The position numbers and the translations under genes were made by a program. The notes under the pieces were generated by a model, which searched no databases, was not told the DNA's origin, and worked only from the letters and a program-made list of their open reading frames with translations. A stretch of DNA of 11,929 nt from assembly GCA_026770595.1 (NCBI GenBank), contig MU634482.1:1-11929 (forward strand), written 5' to 3'. This DNA comes from Ochromonadaceae sp. CCMP2298 (lineage: Eukaryota > Sar > Synurophyceae > Ochromonadales > Ochromonadaceae). Shown one piece after another: positions 5,638 through 11,929 of this stretch (its first letter is position 1; every line of letters begins with the position of its first letter).

Positions 5638-7114
5638 ATGGCGGACAAACTAAAGCAGGTCATCAGCGAGATAGAGAGCGGCGCGCGGCTCACCAAGGTT
5701 GATTTATCAAACGCTGGACTGAAGGAGTTCCCGAGAGAGCTCTTCGCCGTGAAAGACACTCTTGAGAGCCTCAATATGGGGGGAAACGAGCTCAGCGAGC
5801 TGCCCCAAGATATCACTGAGTTCACGAAGCTTCGGGTCATGTTTTTCGCCGGGAACCGCTTCGAGCACATCCCCGTACAGCTGGGTAGGATGCCTGCACT
5901 GTGGATGCTGTCCTTCAAGAGCTGCCAGCTCAAGGAGGTGCACGCATCCTCTTTGAGTCCGTCGATATGCTGGTTGATCTTAACGGACAACCTTATCCCC
6001 GCACTGCCCAGCACGATCGGAGCCTTGAAGGGGTTGCGCAAGCTGATGCTGGCGGGCAACAAACTGCAAGTCCTGCCGCAGGAGCTGAGCGCATGCACGG
6101 ACTTGGAGCTGCTGCGTATCTCTGCGAATGAATTGCAAGCACTGCCCGATTGGCTGTTGCAGATGCCCAACCTGAGCTGGCTGGCGTTCGCTGGAAACCC
6201 CCTGTCTCTGTGCGACGACGAGGCAAACGCGCCGCTGGTGCCTTGGACAGAGCTGACTATGGGTGAGCAGATAGGCGAGGGCGCCTCTGGATTTGTTCAT
6301 AGAGCTGTTTGGAAACGGGCAGAGACAGTGTTTAGTGGATCTACGATTGAAGTCGCCGTGAAACTGTTCAAGGGTGAAACCACCTCTGACGGACTGCCCG
6401 CCAACGAAATGGAGGTGAGATCATCCTTATTACATCTCCGCTCTTTATTCGATCTTTCTATCCCCGCTCTTCTCATTTGTCATTCCCATGTTCCCATTTG
6501 TCATTCCCATGTTCCCCACCCAGTGCCTCGAGGCGCTCGGCACGCACCCCAACCTCGTCCCCCTCCTGGGCCGTCTCAGCGGCGCCCCGCTAGGCCAGCA
6601 GGGCCTGGTCTTCCCCCTGCTGGATCTGACTGAGTACTCAGTGCTGGGGGCGCCGCCCTCCCTGCAGACCATAACTCGTGACACTTTTCCAACAGATACG
6701 CAATTCTCGGAGCCCTTCGCGGCCCGCGCGCTGGGCGGGGTGGCCTCCGCCTGCGCGCATCTGCACGCGGCGGGCCTGCTGCACGGCGACCTGTACGCGC
6801 ACAACACCATGGTGCTGGCAGACGGGTCTCCGCTGCTCACAGACTTCGGCGCCGCGTCTCTCCTGAGGCACCTCACACCCCAGCAGAGGCGCAGTCTGCA
6901 GCTACTGGAGGTGCGGGCCTTCGGCTGCCTCGTTGACGATCTGCTGCAATATACGCAATATACAGAGGGGGATGCTCTGCAATATACGTGCAAAAAGGAT
7001 GCTCTGCTCGCGCTGCGGGATCAGTGCCTAGCGCACACACCCTCCAGGCCTCTGTTCGTCGACATACTCGCCCAGCTGGATGAGATTTCGTCAATTAAAC
7101 CGTGTATCCCATAG
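5638..7114 (+). CDS. Leucine-rich-repeat protein kinase, two exons
   Basis: Exons 5638-6414 and 6524-7114 (777 + 591 nt) encode 455 aa. The intron is GTGAGA...CCCAG, and the join gives [14 protein letters not shown]. Residues 18-195 hold about seven short LRRs of the L..L.L..N.L..LP type ([30 protein letters not shown]). The kinase follows at once: glycine loop IGEGASGFV (212-220), VAVK (K242), likely helix-C Glu in NEME, catalytic loop HGDLYAHN (346-353; D348, N353) and DFG (366-368). HRDLKxxN is thus replaced by HGDLYAHN. After DFGAAS the activation segment is very short and lacks a clear APE motif; [13 protein letters not shown] stands in for the helix-F region. I recall the same N-terminal LRR plus HGDLYAHN-type kinase from bacterial LRR kinases and a few algae. 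The protein is soluble, with no signal peptide or TM helix. Catalytic residues are intact, so it is probably active; its substrate is unknown. A small internal repeat (CAATATAC, 6947-6989) adds QYTQYT and QYT. Confidence 0.9.
6415..6523 (+). other. LRR-kinase intron
   Basis: 109 nt, GTGAGA donor, CCCCACCCAG acceptor. It contains the 21-nt tandem duplication at 6474-6515. The frame stays open through the intron, but splicing is needed to join the two kinase halves. Confidence 0.88.
6474..6515. repeat. Exact 21-nt tandem duplication in the kinase intron
   Basis: Two perfect adjacent copies (6474-6494 and 6495-6515) of a pyrimidine-rich 21-mer beginning CATTTGTCATTCCC. It lies directly before the acceptor and lengthens the polypyrimidine tract. 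Confidence 0.95.
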
Positions 7115-7210
7115 AGCCTTCGATAAAAAAGACAGAAAGTATTGGATTTTTTACAGTTTATATATGTGTTCAAATATATACAGCGAGTTATGCCCAGCCG
7201 AAACTGCACC
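7115..7210. other. 96-nt convergent gap between kinase and glycosyltransferase
   Basis: This AT-rich gap (GATAAAAAAG, TTTATATATGTG, AAATATATAC) between two stop codons must carry both 3' ends. There is no exact AATAAA on either strand. The transcripts very probably overlap at their 3' ends. Confidence 0.6.
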
Positions 7211-9868
7211 CTAGCACACGGGAACGGACGCGACGTAAATGCTATTCCTCTCGAGCCACTCCGACTGCGCAGGCGTGGAGCTGTCGGAGCTGTGCGCGCG
7301 GAAGCTGAGCTGTATGGGGAATTCCCCCCTGAAGAACACGTCCCCGAAGAAACTGCCCCTCAGCATGAGCGAGACAGTGGCATTAACCTCCGATAATGTG
7401 TCCGATAATGTGTCCGATAATGTGCACGCGTGTGCGCCCATCTGGGGCCGGAACGCTATATACCTGTAGGGCCGCAGGAGGCAGATTCTGCCGTTGGCGG
7501 GGGGGGATAGGCCGGATATCTCGATCTCGAAGCAGCACTCGCCGTCACGGCCGATTTGGAAGGAGGTCAGGTCCAGGCGCATGAGTGTCGAGCTGACCCC
7601 CAGGAAGGACGAGGTTTGCCCCTCATAAATGTCTGTCTCCGAGCCCTCCGAGCCTGCGAGAGTGCTCGCATCGCAGACCACCCCGCGCACGCGGCTGCGC
7701 GCGGGGGCGAAGCCGTGCAGGCGATCCAGGCCCAGTCTGATGGCCTGGCCGAGGTACTGCTCGTCCCAGGAGGCGCACTCGGTGAGGCTCGTGAGGTGCG
7801 CGTGCTCGCTGAGCAGGTAGATGGAGGCGCCGGCCACGACTGCTGCCACCATTGGCCACAGTATATCAGTGGTAGTAGGTGTAGGTGTAGGTGTAGGTGT
7901 AGGTGTAGTCGCTCCTATGCGGGGGTGCATGATGAGCACCCAGCGTGACTGCTGCACCACCCGCACCGCCCCGCCCACGCGCCCCTCCCCCACGTGCACC
8001 GTGTTGCGCAGCTCGCCGTACAGCACCCCCCAGTCCTCCCACCGCCCCCCCAGCAGCAGCAGGATCGTCTGGACGTCCCTTGAACCCAGCATCGCGCTCA
8101 GGTGGTGCGTGCGAGACGCGCTCGAGCAGTGCTCCCGAAACGCCCAGAAGCACACCACCACCACCCGGGGCAGAAGACCAACTATATTTGATCCGACTAT
8201 GTTTGATCCGACTCCACCGACTATATTTGATCCGACTATATTTGATCCGACTCCAAACGCATGCTGCAGCCTGGACTCCTGCAGGCGCACCACCGCCCCC
8301 AGCAGATCCAGCTCGTAACGGCTGCGGAACCAGACCAGGTCGAAGTGATCGAAGTCGAGCCCCCCTTCACCTGTACCTATACCTTCACCTATACCACTCA
8401 TACCTTCACCTATACTACCTTCGCCGACACCGGTGAGTGCGAATCCGCCGAAACCGATGATGTAGCAGGCGCGCTTCTGCAGGTACGGGCCGCCCCCTCT
8501 GTGCAGCGTGGCCGTGGGGCGGGCGCGGATCGCGCGGTCGAGCGCGTCGAAGGGCGTGATGAAGGCCAGCAGCACGTCGAATGGGTCCAAAAGATGCGAC
8601 TGATGCGACTGATCCGAGTGATTCGACTGATTCGACTGATCCGAATGATCCGAATGATCCGACTGAGAGGTGATCCTGCCCACAAACGCGGCGTCCGCCG
8701 TGGTCACCCTGTACGCCGCGCACAGCTGGCGCATCCCCCCCGCCACAAACAGGTAGTCCTGGTGCAGCCTCAGGTGGGCACTGACCAGCCACAGCAGTGT
8801 GGGGCAGTGCGCGCGCTCGCACCGAGCAGGCCCACAAATGTCGTCTTCTTTCATACCAAGGCTGAGAGAAAAATCGAGCACCTCTACTGCTCGATGGGCC
8901 CACGTATGCCTCCTCAGCACGAACTCCCTCGCCTGCAGCCGCAGGTCACTGGCAGAATCACTCGCAGAATCACTGGAATCGCTAGAATCCGACAGGTTGC
9001 CCAGGATGGCGCCCAGTGGGTGCGATTCGTTCACGAACAGAATGGCGGCGCATCCCAGCTGCTCCAGCTCCTTAGAGTGCCTGGCCACCACGAGGGCGCC
9101 GCACGAGAGGGCCTCGAAGATGCGGTTGTTCACCATGCTGTGCTGGCTCTGCGCGGCGATGGTGGAGGCCAATACCGCCTGGGCGGAGGCGTAGGCCTGG
9201 GCGAGCTCCGGGCGCGGCAGGGGCCCCCGGGACAGCGCGCCCAAGACCGCCACCCCCTCCCAGGCCGCCCCGTGCAGGCGCAGGCCATAGGGCACCGCGG
9301 CGGCGAGCAGGGCGTGCAGGTCGGGCTTGTACTGCAGCATCTGCCCGCCGGCGCCTACGTACACCGCGCCCCAGCTCCGAGCCACGTCCGGCAGGGGCCG
9401 CATTTCCTCCGGGTCGGCGGCGAGCAGCATGAAGTCGGCGGGGAAGTGGCCGGCGAACTCGGCAACGAGCGTATTCGAGTTGGTGAGCACCCCGTCCACG
9501 TCGAACTGCTGCACGATGTCCACCCCGGGGTAGATCGGGTCGAGGCAGAGGAAGACGATCTTGGCGGAGGGGTGGTGGTTCCGAGTCAGCAGGAGGAACG
9601 TATCGATCGAGGGAAACCACCCCTCCACGAGGACGAAGTCCCACTCGTGCTCGAGGTATCCGGCGTAGCGGGAGGGGTAGAAGACCTCGACCCTGTGCAC
9701 GTCGAAGCGCCTGCCCAGGGCCGCCTTGAGCCCGTCCGTGGTGAGCACACTGCCCACGACCTTCCCGCTGTCCGGGTGGAGCTGCGCATGCAACGCTACA
9801 TTGTACCCATTCTGCGAGTTCGATGGAGATATAACCGCCAACAGGACCAGCACCAGTATCCACACCAT
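7211..9868 (-). CDS. Secretory-pathway CgeB-like glycosyltransferase with long unrecognised C-terminus
   Basis: 885 aa, one open exon. MVWILVLVLLAVISPSNS is a signal peptide or anchor; the start at 9868 is the first ATG after an in-frame TGA eight codons upstream. Residues 20-335 look like a GT-B glycosyltransferase of the CgeB / Glyco_trans_1_2 type. They contain DFVLVEGWFPS, VFLCLDPIYPGVD, DGVLTNSN and the C-terminal half signature AYASAQAVLAS...NNRIFEALSCGALVV (225-261), then LQAREFVLRRHTWAHRAVEVL. Such enzymes transfer a sugar from a nucleotide sugar. Acceptor and donor are unknown; with the signal peptide, the ER or Golgi lumen is likely. Residues 340-885 match nothing I recognise. They include CYIIGFGGFALTG, a hydrophobic segment ILWPMVAAVVAGASIYLL (about 670-695, possible TM) and a beta-rich tail. 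Six tandem-repeat tracts, all in-frame, interrupt the protein. Hidden in-frame introns within repeat tracts cannot be excluded. Confidence 0.72.
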   Translation of the reverse strand: MVWILVLVLLAVISPSNSQNGYNVALHAQLHPDSGKVVGSVLTTDGLKAALGRRFDVHRVEVFYPSRYAGYLEHEWDFVLVEGWFPSIDTFLLLTRNHHPSAKIVFLCLDPIYPGVDIVQQFDVDGVLTNSNTLVAEFAGHFPADFMLLAADPEEMRPLPDVARSWGAVYVGAGGQMLQYKPDLHALLAAAVPYGLRLHGAAWEGVAVLGALSRGPLPRPELAQAYASAQAVLASTIAAQSQHSMVNNRIFEALSCGALVVARHSKELEQLGCAAILFVNESHPLGAILGNLSDSSDSSDSASDSASDLRLQAREFVLRRHTWAHRAVEVLDFSLSLGMKEDDICGPARCERAHCPTLLWLVSAHLRLHQDYLFVAGGMRQLCAAYRVTTADAAFVGRITSQSDHSDHSDQSNQSNHSDQSHQSHLLDPFDVLLAFITPFDALDRAIRARPTATLHRGGGPYLQKRACYIIGFGGFALTGVGEGSIGEGMSGIGEGIGTGEGGLDFDHFDLVWFRSRYELDLLGAVVRLQESRLQHAFGVGSNIVGSNIVGGVGSNIVGSNIVGLLPRVVVVCFWAFREHCSSASRTHHLSAMLGSRDVQTILLLLGGRWEDWGVLYGELRNTVHVGEGRVGGAVRVVQQSRWVLIMHPRIGATTPTPTPTPTPTTTDILWPMVAAVVAGASIYLLSEHAHLTSLTECASWDEQYLGQAIRLGLDRLHGFAPARSRVRGVVCDASTLAGSEGSETDIYEGQTSSFLGVSSTLMRLDLTSFQIGRDGECCFEIEISGLSPPANGRICLLRPYRYIAFRPQMGAHACTLSDTLSDTLSEVNATVSLMLRGSFFGDVFFRGEFPIQLSFRAHSSDSSTPAQSEWLERNSIYVASVPVC
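7389..7424. repeat. Coding 12-nt repeat x3
   Basis: Three exact copies of TCCGATAATGTG, encoding TLSD-type repeats near the C-terminus of the glycosyltransferase. The unit is four codons, so copy-number change keeps the frame. Confidence 0.95.
7878..7907. repeat. Coding 6-nt repeat x5 (Thr-Pro)
   Basis: Five exact GGTGTA units. On the coding strand ACACCT gives (Thr-Pro)5 beside the possible TM segment ILWPMVAAVV. It resembles a hinge or O-glycosylation-type linker. Confidence 0.95.
8181..8249. repeat. Coding 15-nt repeat, 4 copies in two pairs
   Basis: Units of ACTATATTTGATCCG (one with G for A) at 8181-8195, 8196-8210, 8220-8234 and 8235-8249, with a 9-nt spacer after the second. They encode the pentapeptide VGSNI. 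The pairing suggests duplication of a two-unit block. Confidence 0.95.
8363..8424. repeat. Coding imperfect TACCTTCACCTA repeat
   Basis: Degenerate repeats of TTCACCTATACC-like units encode a Gly/Glu/Ile-rich stretch (GEGSIGEG...GIGEG). On the coding strand the tract has several GT and AG dinucleotides (GTATAG, GGTACAG), so it is the best candidate for an unrecognised in-frame intron. Confidence 0.85.
8593..8664. repeat. Coding 9-nt repeat x8
   Basis: Eight phased 9-mers (GATGCGACT, GATCCGAGT, GATTCGACT, GATCCGAAT variants) encode Ser-Asp/Asn/Gln/His triplets of the SDH/SDQ/SNQ type: a hydrophilic, probably disordered linker. Confidence 0.95.
8946..8987. repeat. Coding 12/9-nt repeat (Ser-Asp rich)
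   Basis: Two 12-mers (TCACTGGCAGAA, TCACTCGCAGAA) and two 9-mer relatives encode the SDSSDSSDSASD stretch at residues 293-308. They interrupt the glycosyltransferase domain between the EALSCGALVV helix and the final QAREFVLRRHTW helix. Confidence 0.9.
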
Positions 9869-10244
9869 GGACTCGCAGACGTCGAGCCTCTCTCAAAGGC
9901 AAGAACAGGGCATAGCAGTTGGCTTCCTCCCCGATAAAGCAGCGCAGTCGTTGAACAACACGCGTTCGACCCCACACTGGCGCACTGGGTGCTCCTGTCA
10001 GAAAAGTGAGAGAGGAACAAGGCAAGAGAGAGGAACAAAAGGCGAAGGGAGCAACAGGGCAACATAGAGTTTTCACTTGATTAGACGTCGTCATTAACAT
10101 ATTCAGTATTGAAAGCGTCAACTATATTCTCTCCAGTCATATCATCTTCGCTTATCTGGATATCCTTCTGGACGGATCCATTTGTAAAGGAGCCAGCTCG
10201 GAGCACTCTCGGCAAGACAGCCCTGCTCCAGAAGCTCTCAGATC
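9869..10244. promoter_or_regulatory. Divergent promoter region, glycosyltransferase / cytochrome b5 reductase
   Basis: A 376-nt gap. A palindromic GACGTC core lies at about 10085-10090 (TTAGACGTCGTC). An upstream ATG on the minus strand (10065) opens an 89-codon frame that runs past the glycosyltransferase start. AG-rich purine runs (10005-10055 on plus; CT-rich on minus) fill the middle. No clear TATA box is seen. Confidence 0.45.
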
Positions 10245-11517
10245 ATGGCAGCTCTTTTGGCACAGGTGGAGGCCTTCGTCGCGAAGGACCTCTTCGCACC
10301 CATCCTGCTGCACGGAGTGCAGACCTCCATCTTCCAGTGCGGGATCGCCGGCCTCCTCGGTGTGGTAGCTCTCGCCGCGCTGCTCTCCATGAAGCCAAAG
10401 AAGATACCCGCTCTGGATCCCGAGAGGTGGCAGGCGTTCAAGCTCATCCACATCGAGGAGATAAGCCACGACGTGAAGAAATTCCGCTTCGCGCTGCCCA
10501 CTCCCGATGCCGTGCTGGGCCTGCCCATCGGCCAGCACATCAGCCTCAAGTACGTGGATGCCGAGGGCAAAGAAGTGCAGAGGAGCTACACGCCTGTTTC
10601 GTCTGACGACGACCTCGGCATAGTGGAATTCGTGATCAAGGTGTACCTGAAGAATGTGCATCCGCGCTTCCCCGACGGTACGGCCTCTGCCTCATTATTA
10701 TACCCTCAAACAATCATACTATTATACTATCATACTATTACACTATCATACTATCATACTATCATACTATCATACTATCATACTATCATACTATCATACT
10801 ATCATACTATCATACTACCATACTATCATACTATCATACTATCATACTATCATACTACCATACTATCATACTATCATACCATTACACTATCATACTATCA
10901 TACTATCATACTATCATACTACCATACTATCATACTACCATACTATCTCTGCGAACCATCTCGCCTTACTAACCATCTAATCATCAAACCATCTCATTTC
11001 AGGTGGCAAGATGAGCCAGCATATGAACGGACTGAGAGTGGGCGACTCGATGCTGATGAAAGGTCCCAAGGGACACCTGGACTACCTAGGCAGGGGCAAG
11101 TTCACCATAACGAAGCGCCAGGTAACCACCTACCGCAAGAAGAAGATCGGCATGGTGGCGGGGGGCACCGGTATAACGCCGATGCTGCAGGTGGTGCGGG
11201 CCATCCTGAAGGACCCCCTGGATCGCACAGAGGTCTGGCTGATGTTCGGAAACCAGACACAGGAGGACATTTTACTGCAAAAGGAGCTCGAAGCCCTCCC
11301 CAGGGACCGATTCCACCTCTTCTACACGCTGGACCGGCCCCCCGCCGGCTGGGCGCAGGGCGTGGGCTTCGTCACGGCGCCCATGTGTGCGCAGAACCTG
11401 CCCCCCGCGGGGGAGGACGCGATGATCTTCATGTGCGGACCTCCCATGATGATGCAGTCCATACAGGCGCACCTCACCCAGCAGGGCTTCGCGGACGAGG
11501 CCGTGTTCAGCTTCTAA
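10245..11517 (+). CDS. NADH-cytochrome b5 reductase, two exons
   Basis: Exons 10245-10677 and 11003-11517 (433 + 515 nt) encode 315 aa. The join HPRFPDG-GKMSQHM restores the family sequence. This FAD flavoprotein passes electrons from NADH to cytochrome b5 for lipid desaturation, sterol and related oxidations. Domains: an N-terminal membrane anchor (GIAGLLGVVALAALLSM, 33-49); a FAD-binding barrel with RSYTPVSS (113-120) and GKMSQ (146-150); an NADH-binding domain with GGTGITPM (198-205), MFGNQTQEDILL (225-236) and CGPPMMM (289-295); and the C-terminal VFSF, the usual aromatic end. Length and motif order are normal. It is probably anchored in the ER or mitochondrial outer membrane, facing the cytosol. 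No plastid presequence is seen. The intron between exons carries a 29-unit 8-bp array. The start is the ATG giving the expected anchor. Confidence 0.95.
10678..11002 (+). other. Cytochrome b5 reductase intron, expanded by a minisatellite
   Basis: 325 nt, about three times the other introns here. Donor GTACGG, branch-like TTACTAAC (A at about 10972, 30 nt before the AG), acceptor CATTTCAG. From 10690 to 10950 the plus strand contains no G at all. Confidence 0.9.
10715..10946. repeat. 8-bp tandem array, 29 phased units (CATACTAT)
   Basis: Starting at 10715, every successive 8-mer is CATACTAT or a one- or two-base variant (TATACTAT, TACACTAT twice, CATACTAC four times, CATACCAT), with no insertion or deletion over 232 nt. 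The variants form short higher-order patterns, as expected from block duplication. The unit has no stop codon in any plus-strand frame; each frame reads the same cyclic octapeptide (HTIILSYY). Confidence 0.97.
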
Positions 11518-11603
11518 ATAACAATGTTAAGCGTCTAAATGCCGGTAAGTGATGGCATTGAGAAGCTGAAGCCGGCACTTCTTAACGCGTTCCCATGAGA
11601 CTG

Positions 11604-11624
11604 TTACAGGGGGCCCCCCTGTAA
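11604..11624. repeat. Perfect inverted repeat, 10-bp arms, 1-nt centre
   Basis: TTACAGGGGG C CCCCCTGTAA. It sits 87 nt past the reductase stop in otherwise AT-rich 3' DNA. It could fold as a GC hairpin with a few unpaired bases at the tip, or be a binding site. Its function is unknown. Confidence 0.85.
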
Positions 11625-11628
11625 TGCA

Positions 11629-11660
11629 ATTAGCAAAAGATGAATTAGCAAAATAGATGA
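11629..11660. repeat. Short tandem duplication
   Basis: ATTAGCAAAAGATGA followed by ATTAGCAAAATAGATGA: two adjacent near-copies (15 and 17 nt) in the 3' intergenic DNA. Confidence 0.8.
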
Positions 11661-11800
11661 GACGTACATGTATGCTCGTAACGCCATGCCTCTCTTCAGT
11701 CGCGTATGCACCTAAGGAAATCCAATCGGCTCTTCGCGATTATTATGAACACTATACAATACTATTCCCTACCCAGTTCTATATATACTTTCTACACCCT

Positions 11801-11929
11801 CTAGAGGTTACTCTCCATCTCGCTGGTCTCGTCGGCCCGGCGCGTCGGAGAGCTCCCCCCCGGCCCCCCCGCTCTTGTGTCACCGGCCCTGCGGTACTTT
11901 ACATCTCTGTCGTCCCCCCCTGCCCCCCC
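11801..11929 (-). CDS. Possible C-terminal end of an unidentified gene, cut by right edge
   Basis: On the minus strand one frame is open from the right edge to a TAG at 11801-11803. It gives a Gly/Arg/Asp-rich tail ending DETSEMESNL. GC-rich composition stops abruptly at the stop codon and turns AT-rich, like the other gene ends here. The strand also fits the alternating pattern. Only 42 codons are visible and no motif is recognisable, so this could be chance in GC-rich DNA. Confidence 0.33.
   Translation of the reverse strand, partial: GGAGGDDRDVKYRRAGDTRAGGPGGSSPTRRADETSEMESNL

Larger units (their letters stand above)
11518..11800. other. Convergent 3' region after cytochrome b5 reductase
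   Basis: A 283-nt AT-richer gap with TAAATAACAATG right at the stop. It contains a perfect short palindrome (11604-11624) and a small tandem duplication (11629-11660). No gene is visible. Confidence 0.6.

Noticed and set aside
5187-6170. 327-codon minus-strand frame
   Set aside because: It covers the antisense of the LRR exon and runs out of frame through cyclophilin exon 1. It has no recognisable motif.
7878-7907. Interstitial telomere repeat (GGTGTA)
   Set aside because: Only five units, not a known telomere unit, and in frame as Thr-Pro codons.
8261-9937. 558-codon open frame on the plus strand, opposite the glycosyltransferase
   Set aside because: It is the mirror of a GC-rich coding sequence. 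Its translation is Arg/Gly/His-rich without motifs, while the minus frame has a signal peptide and CgeB-type motifs.
9072-10121. 349-codon minus-strand frame overlapping the glycosyltransferase start
   Set aside because: Arg/Ala/Gly-rich shadow in another frame, with no domain signature.
10715-10946. CRISPR array
   Set aside because: Units are 8 bp with no spacers, inside a spliced eukaryotic intron.
168-11517. Bacterial or plasmid origin of the window
   Set aside because: Spliceosomal introns restore four eukaryotic-type genes, and bipartite plastid presequences are present.

Overview
The window is nuclear DNA from a eukaryote, most likely a photosynthetic alga with a red-lineage secondary plastid (heterokont, haptophyte or cryptophyte; I cannot decide which). 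The evidence is as follows. Genes are interrupted by short GT-AG introns (73-325 nt) with CTAAC- or CTTAC-like branch sites. There are no operons or Shine-Dalgarno sites. Three proteins begin with a signal peptide whose predicted cleavage leaves a phenylalanine at +1 (AVS|F, TGA|F, ATA|F). That 'ASAFAP'-type motif is typical of plastid pre-proteins in algae with complex red plastids.

Layout, left to right: (1) plastid shikimate kinase, minus strand, 3' part beyond the left edge; (2) plastid HAD-superfamily protein, plus; (3) an unrecognised exported or plastid protein with an IF-2N-like helical stretch, minus; (4) plastid [2Fe-2S] ferredoxin-like protein, plus; (5) cytosolic cyclophilin, four exons, minus; (6) LRR-protein kinase, two exons, plus; (7) long secretory-pathway CgeB-like glycosyltransferase, minus; (8) NADH-cytochrome b5 reductase, two exons, plus; (9) a possible C-terminus of another gene, minus, cut by the right edge. 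The exon joins of genes 5, 6 and 8 restore complete reading frames of 170, 455 and 315 aa.

Strands alternate without exception (- + - + - + - +, and - again if gene 9 is real). Four divergent gaps of 294-412 nt must therefore hold paired promoters. The convergent gaps are 96-356 nt, so 3' UTRs probably meet or overlap. The genes do not form one pathway. Genes 1, 2, 4 and probably 3 supply the plastid, 5 the cytosol, 7 the secretory system and 8 an ER or mitochondrial outer membrane.

The most unusual content is repeats. Gene 8's intron holds 29 perfectly phased 8-bp units in a 261-nt stretch with no G on the coding strand. Gene 7 carries six tandem-repeat tracts inside its coding sequence, all in multiples of 3 nt. 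The introns of genes 1 and 6 contain exact tandem duplications. An approximately 80-bp direct repeat brackets gene 2. I see no transposase, CRISPR array, tRNA or rRNA gene.
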